Part shown: positions 14,888 to 18,299 of the stretch, in pieces
How the letters are laid out: every line of letters begins with the position of its first letter
How positions within the stretch are numbered: the stretch's first letter is position 1
NCBI GenBank assembly: GCA_905192805.1
Contig: CAJJMF010000028.1
Location: 1-18,299, forward strand
DNA: 18,299 nucleotides
Source: an uncultured Sutterella sp.
GTDB lineage: Bacteria; Pseudomonadota; Gammaproteobacteria; Burkholderiales; Burkholderiaceae_F
Direction of reading: 5' to 3'
The notes under the pieces: generated by a model
Databases searched by the model: none
Told to the model about the DNA's origin: nothing
Seen by the model: the letters and a program-made list of their open reading frames with translations, nothing else
Position numbers and translations under genes: made by a program

Positions 14888-15781
14888 ATGGCTGGTCTTT
14901 CAAAGACTTCCATTACGTCTTTACCTTTGGTGTACACGGGTAAAGTACGTGACAGTTATCAGGTCGGTGATGACAAATTACTCATTGTCGCAACTGACCG
15001 CATTTCTGCCTTTGACGTCATTCTCGGCGATCCCATCCCTGGCAAAGGCAAAGTTCTCACGGCCATCACAGACTTTTGGTTTGACAAACTCGATGGCGTC
15101 CTCCCCAACCACCTCACCCACATCGATCCGAAAACGGTCGTCGCTCCTGAAGAAATTCCCCAAGTTGAAGGTCGTGCTGTCGTTGCCATGCGACTCAAGC
15201 CCATTTTGGTGGAATGTGTCGCCCGTGGCTATTTGATTGGTGGGGGTTGGAAAGACTATCAGGCTACCGGTAAGGTCTGTGGCATCGCCCTTCCGCCGGG
15301 CCTCAAGATGGGCGAAAAACTCCCAGAACCCATTTTCACTCCGGCCGCCAAAGCCGAAGTGGGCACCCACGACGAAAACATTTCCTTTGAACGCGTGGTC
15401 GAACTTTACGGCGCCGAGATCGCTAACACGATTAAGAATGCCACCCTTGAGTTGTACCGCCGTGCCAGCGAATACGCCGCCACCAAGGGGATCATCATTG
15501 CCGACACCAAGTTCGAGTTCGGTATCGATGCCAACGGCCAAGTGCGCTTAATGGACGAAGTACTCACCCCGGATTCCAGTCGTTTCTGGCCGGCAGAGCA
15601 GTACACGGTGGGTGTTTCGCCTCCGAGCTTTGACAAACAGTTCATTCGCGACTGGCTGGAAACCCAGCCCTGGAACAAGACGCCTCCTGCTCCTAAGGTA
15701 CCGCAAGACGTCATCGACAAGACCGCGGACAAATACCGTGAAGCGTTGCGTCGTTTAGCGGATCGAGATATCGAGCCCTAA
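14888..15781 (+). CDS. purC: SAICAR synthetase (phosphoribosylaminoimidazole-succinocarboxamide synthase)
   Basis: A 297-aa enzyme joining aspartate to CAIR with ATP to give SAICAR, step eight of de novo purine synthesis. It shows the family motifs VYTGKVRDSYQ (nucleotide-binding loop), ATDRISAFDVILGDPIPGKG, the YLIGGGWKDYQ substrate loop with GLKMGEKLPEPIFTPAAKAEVGTHDENI, and late DTKFEFGID and LMDEVLTPDSSRFWP. The length matches the ~295-aa Burkholderiales form, longer than the ~237-aa E. coli enzyme. The ATG at 14888 has AGGAG seven bases upstream, inside the inverted repeat described separately. A strong terminator follows, so purC is separated from purE. Confidence 0.97.
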   Translation: MAGLSKTSITSLPLVYTGKVRDSYQVGDDKLLIVATDRISAFDVILGDPIPGKGKVLTAITDFWFDKLDGVLPNHLTHIDPKTVVAPEEIPQVEGRAVVAMRLKPILVECVARGYLIGGGWKDYQATGKVCGIALPPGLKMGEKLPEPIFTPAAKAEVGTHDENISFERVVELYGAEIANTIKNATLELYRRASEYAATKGIIIADTKFEFGIDANGQVRLMDEVLTPDSSRFWPAEQYTVGVSPPSFDKQFIRDWLETQPWNKTPPAPKVPQDVIDKTADKYREALRRLADRDIEP

Positions 15782-15828
15782 CTCACATGCTGGCAAGAGT
15801 GGCTTCACTACGGAGTCACTCTCCGCCC

Positions 15829-15864
15829 AGACCGGCAAACCGTTTTTGCCGGTCTCTTTTTTCC
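15829..15864 (+). terminator. Rho-independent terminator after purC
   Basis: Arms AGACCGGCAAA (15829-15839) and TTTGCCGGTCT (15845-15855) pair perfectly over 11 bp with a 5-nt loop and are followed by CTTTTTTCC. A textbook terminator 48 nt after the purC stop. Confidence 0.92.
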
Positions 15865-15942
15865 GTTTTACTGATCAACAGGGTCAACGCACTTGTGTAC
15901 ACCCTTGTGCGTGAGACTCTCATACTTGAGAAGAGATTGGTT

Positions 15943-16443
15943 ATGAGTCAACAACAGCCTGTCGTGGGCATTATTATGGGTAGCAACTCTGACTGGCCCG
16001 TCATGAAGCTCGCTGCGGACATGCTTAAACAATTCGATGTGCCCTATGAAGCCAAAGTGGTCAGTGCTCATCGTATGCCTGATGAAATGTTTGAATACGC
16101 CGAAACGGCCCGTTCCCGAGGCATTCGAGTGATTATTGCGGGCGCCGGCGGCGCCGCTCATTTACCTGGGATGGTGGCAGCCAAATGCACCCTCCCTGTC
16201 TGTGGTGTGCCTATTCCGAGCAAATATTTGCACGGTCAAGACAGTCTTTACTCGATTGTGCAAATGCCAAAAGGCGTTCCCGTGGGTACTTTCGCAATTG
16301 GCGAAGCGGGTGCTGCCAATGCTGGACTTTATGCGGTGCAAATTCTGTCCGTAACGGATGCGGATTTATCCGAAAAATTAGCCCAATTCCGTCGTGAACA
16401 AAATCAAAAAGCCGCGTCGATGACGCTTGAAGACAACGAATAA
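15943..16443 (+). CDS. purE: N5-carboxyaminoimidazole ribonucleotide mutase
   Basis: A 166-aa class I PurE converting N5-CAIR to CAIR. Motifs visible are GIIMGSNSDWPVM, VVSAHRMPDEMFEYAE, IIAGAGGAAHLPGMVAAKC, PVCGVPIPSKYLHGQDSLYSIVQMPKGVPVGT and the late AANAGLYAVQIL. The class I type is the one that works with PurK, which follows directly. The frame is open further upstream, but that would run through the purC terminator. The ATG at 15943 gives the family's normal length. The ribosome site is a weak GAAGAG stretch. A promoter must lie between the terminator and the start, but I see no clear consensus pair. Confidence 0.96.
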   Translation: MSQQQPVVGIIMGSNSDWPVMKLAADMLKQFDVPYEAKVVSAHRMPDEMFEYAETARSRGIRVIIAGAGGAAHLPGMVAAKCTLPVCGVPIPSKYLHGQDSLYSIVQMPKGVPVGTFAIGEAGAANAGLYAVQILSVTDADLSEKLAQFRREQNQKAASMTLEDNE

Positions 16444-16447
16444 CACT

Positions 16448-17617
16448 ATGACAACTCAGAAACCCCTTTTACCAGGTACCACCCTAGGCTTAATGGGTGG
16501 TGGGCAGCTTGGCCGTATGTTTGCTCAAAGCGCTGCTACGCTTGGTTTCCATGTGTGTGTGCTCGATCCTGCGGAACAATCACCCGCTGGAGAAGTGGCA
16601 CTCAAGCAATTAACCGGGGCCTACACCGATCCCGAACAGCTTCTCGCGATGAAGGAGCTCGCGCCAGCGGTCACCACCGAGTTTGAAAATGTGCCCGCTA
16701 AGTCCCTGCAATTCTTCGAAGAAGCAGGCTTAACCGTAGCTCCCCCTTCAAGTGCTCTCGCGGTTACGCAGGATCGCAACCTCGAAAAAGCCTTTGCTCA
16801 AAAAGCCGGCGCACAAGTAGCCCCGCATCACGCGATCTTGTCCGAAGCCGACATCGATGCGGTCGATGAGTTCCTCTTCCCTGGGATCTTAAAAACCGCG
16901 CGTCTTGGCTACGACGGCAAAGGTCAGGCGACGGTGACGAACCGTGAGGAGTTACGTACGGCCTTCCATAAATTTGGCTCGGTCGATGCCATTCTGGAAA
17001 AGCGTGTTGACTTAGCCCTAGAAGTCTCCGTCATTGTGGCACGCAATCGCCAAGGGGAAATCGCGACGTTCCCCGTCTCCGAAAACAAACATCGCAATGG
17101 TATTTTGGCAGTCTCCATTTTGCCCGCTCGTGTCGACGAAAATATCGCTCGACTCGCTCGCCAGCAGGCCGCCTTGATTGCCAGCGAACTCCATTACGTG
17201 GGTGTACTCTGCGTGGAGTTTTTTGTACTCAAGGATGGCACGCTTTTAGTCAATGAAATGGCGCCGCGTCCTCACAACTCAGGTCATGCCACCATTGACG
17301 CCTGTGTGACTAGCCAGTACGAACAACAAGTACGCACCATGACCGGTCTCCCTTTAGGGGATACCACCCAACATAGCCCCGCCGTCATGCTCAATATTCT
17401 CGGTGACGAATGGTTTGACGAAACCAAAACGTTCCGTGAACCGGCTTGGGATAAGGTCCTCGCAATTCCTGGGGCCAAGCTCCATCTCTATGGCAAAGCC
17501 GAAGCACGACTTGCTCGTAAGATGGGGCATGTTACGGTCGTGGCGAAAACACTTGCAGACGCACTCGCCAAAGCTCGCCAAGTGGCTGCTATTTTGAAAC
17601 TCCCCGAATCGTTCTAA
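16448..17617 (+). CDS. purK: 5-(carboxyamino)imidazole ribonucleotide synthase
   Basis: A 389-aa ATP-grasp enzyme that carboxylates AIR to N5-CAIR with bicarbonate and ATP, feeding PurE. The N-terminus has the nucleotide-fold motif LGLMGGGQLGRMFAQSA followed by VLDPAEQSPAGEVA. The ATP-grasp core shows KTARLGYDGKGQ, EVSVIVARN and SENKHRNGIL. The C-terminal part has VEFFVLKDGTLLVNEMAPRPHNSGHATIDA, the characteristic metal/substrate segment. The ATG is four bases after the purE stop, so the two genes form an operon. An in-frame TTG seven codons upstream overlaps purE and is less likely. A hairpin follows the gene. Confidence 0.96.
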   Translation: MTTQKPLLPGTTLGLMGGGQLGRMFAQSAATLGFHVCVLDPAEQSPAGEVALKQLTGAYTDPEQLLAMKELAPAVTTEFENVPAKSLQFFEEAGLTVAPPSSALAVTQDRNLEKAFAQKAGAQVAPHHAILSEADIDAVDEFLFPGILKTARLGYDGKGQATVTNREELRTAFHKFGSVDAILEKRVDLALEVSVIVARNRQGEIATFPVSENKHRNGILAVSILPARVDENIARLARQQAALIASELHYVGVLCVEFFVLKDGTLLVNEMAPRPHNSGHATIDACVTSQYEQQVRTMTGLPLGDTTQHSPAVMLNILGDEWFDETKTFREPAWDKVLAIPGAKLHLYGKAEARLARKMGHVTVVAKTLADALAKARQVAAILKLPESF

Positions 17618-17639
17618 TCACATTTCGTTGTGTTTCTTT

Positions 17640-17674
17640 CGAGCCTCATAACCCCATGAGGCTCGTTGCGTTTT
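17640..17674 (+). terminator. Probable terminator after purK
   Basis: Arms CGAGCCTCAT (17640-17649) and ATGAGGCTCG (17656-17665) pair perfectly over 10 bp with a 6-nt loop, 22 nt after the purK stop. The following tract (TTGCGTTTT) is only moderately T-rich. A second AT-rich dyad, CGTTTTA-AAA-TAAAACG, at about 17669-17685 is followed by TTTTTCATTTCTTT and may add to termination. Confidence 0.7.
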
Positions 17675-17710
17675 AAAATAAAACGTTTTTCATTTCTTTA
17701 TCCTTGATGG

Positions 17711-17733
17711 GCTGAGAAGGAAACCCTCTCAGC
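17711..17733 (+). other. Hairpin in the tsaC leader
   Basis: GCTGAGAAGG (17711-17720) and CCCTCTCAGC (17724-17733) form a 10-bp stem with one A-C mismatch and an AAA loop, 28 nt before the tsaC ATG. It could be leader structure or the tail of the purK termination region. Confidence 0.4.
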
Positions 17734-17761
17734 GTCACCCTTTTGCGAGTTCTAAAGCACT

Positions 17762-18299
17762 ATGTCTGAGGTCACACTCAATCCAGAAGAATTCCATACG
17801 ATTGATCAAGCGATCACAGTTCTTAATGAAGGGGGCTTAGTGGCTATCCCTACCGAAACTGTCTATGGTCTCGCTGCCGATGCGGACAACGAAGCTGCGG
17901 TTATGTCGATTTATCGTGCGAAAGGCCGACCCTCGGATCATCCCCTGATTGTGCATGTGGATAGTGCCGATGCTTTACCGTATTGGGCCGATGATATTCC
18001 GCCTGAAGCATGGCTTCTCGTCAAACGCTATTGGCCAGGCCCCTTAACCATTGTGTTGAAGAAAAAACCACGTTGCGGTCTTTGGGTTACTGGAGGACAA
18101 GACACGGTGGCACTGCGTTGCCCTGCCCACCCTCTGACCCACGAACTGCTTAAACGATTTGCTGGGCCGACTCATAAGGGACTAACCGCTCCGTCTGCCA
18201 ATACCTTTGGTCGTATCAGCCCCTCCACCGCGGCTCACGTTGAGGAAGATTTAGGCCTTAAACCGACAGGCAAACTGGATCTGATTGTGGACGGAGGCC
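17762..18299 (+). CDS. tsaC: L-threonylcarbamoyladenylate synthase (Sua5/TsaC), 5' part, cut by window end
   Basis: The frame from ATG 17762 runs off the window after 179 codons. It has the YrdC-domain motifs: GGLVAIPTETVYGLAADA at residues ~24-41, IYRAKGRPSDHPLIVHV with the KxR pattern that binds nucleotide, RYWPGPLTIVLKK, and LTAPSANTFGRISPS. The enzyme makes threonylcarbamoyl-AMP from threonine, bicarbonate and ATP, the donor for t6A on tRNA. Whether a C-terminal Sua5 domain is present cannot be seen. Its position after purK is the arrangement I know from Burkholderiales. No clear Shine-Dalgarno is visible. Confidence 0.93.
   Translation, partial: MSEVTLNPEEFHTIDQAITVLNEGGLVAIPTETVYGLAADADNEAAVMSIYRAKGRPSDHPLIVHVDSADALPYWADDIPPEAWLLVKRYWPGPLTIVLKKKPRCGLWVTGGQDTVALRCPAHPLTHELLKRFAGPTHKGLTAPSANTFGRISPSTAAHVEEDLGLKPTGKLDLIVDGG

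Noticed and set aside
1..18299. CRISPR arrays, insertion-sequence transposases, integrases
   Set aside because: No regularly spaced repeats, no DDE-transposase or recombinase motifs and no IS-like terminal inverted repeats were seen anywhere in the window.

Overview
The window looks like a chromosomal segment of a betaproteobacterium of the order Burkholderiales. The order fba, (dgkA), purC, purE, purK, Sua5-type tsaC is a housekeeping arrangement I associate with that order. The moderate GC and the Psr/Phs-like molybdoenzyme operon would fit an anaerobic, gut-type lineage such as the Sutterellaceae. That placement is inference from gene content and not a phylogeny.

Left part (1-7206): the 3' portion of an AsmA/DUF748 envelope protein gene (+) meets a DMT/EamA transporter gene (-) at a shared bidirectional terminator. 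A three-gene operon on the minus strand follows. It encodes a Tat-exported molybdopterin catalytic subunit, a four-cluster ferredoxin subunit and an NrfD/PsrC-type membrane subunit. Together they form a membrane-anchored respiratory oxidoreductase of the polysulfide/thiosulfate reductase group, whose electron acceptor cannot be read from the sequence. The operon ends in its own terminator.

Middle (7207-10860): about 0.5 kb of AT-rich DNA with several inverted repeats lies upstream of the operon, followed by two small unrecognised minus-strand ORFs. Then comes a distinctly GC-rich accessory patch (about 8310-10680). It holds a broken WYL-type regulator remnant (-), a divergent 604-aa protein with an unrecognised N-terminal domain and a C-terminal ADP-ribosylglycohydrolase domain (+), and a remnant of a helix-turn-helix/excisionase-like gene. 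The patch abuts the 3' end of a tRNA-Thr(CGU) gene and its terminator, a classic place for island insertion. No integrase or obvious att repeat is visible.

Right part (10982-18299): core genes on the plus strand, tsaE and amiC (t6A tRNA modification and cell-wall amidase), fba (glycolysis), dgkA (lipid recycling), purC, purE and purK (de novo purine synthesis) and the start of tsaC/sua5 (t6A synthesis). Several are separated by clear hairpins. The most interesting are a 13-bp inverted repeat in the purC leader whose 3' arm contains the purC Shine-Dalgarno sequence, and a long hairpin immediately 5' of fba.

I did not find a complete, previously undescribed system. The best candidates for follow-up are the WYL/ADP-ribosylglycohydrolase remnant locus, whose hydrolase domain appears to lack a conserved segment, and the purC leader structure.
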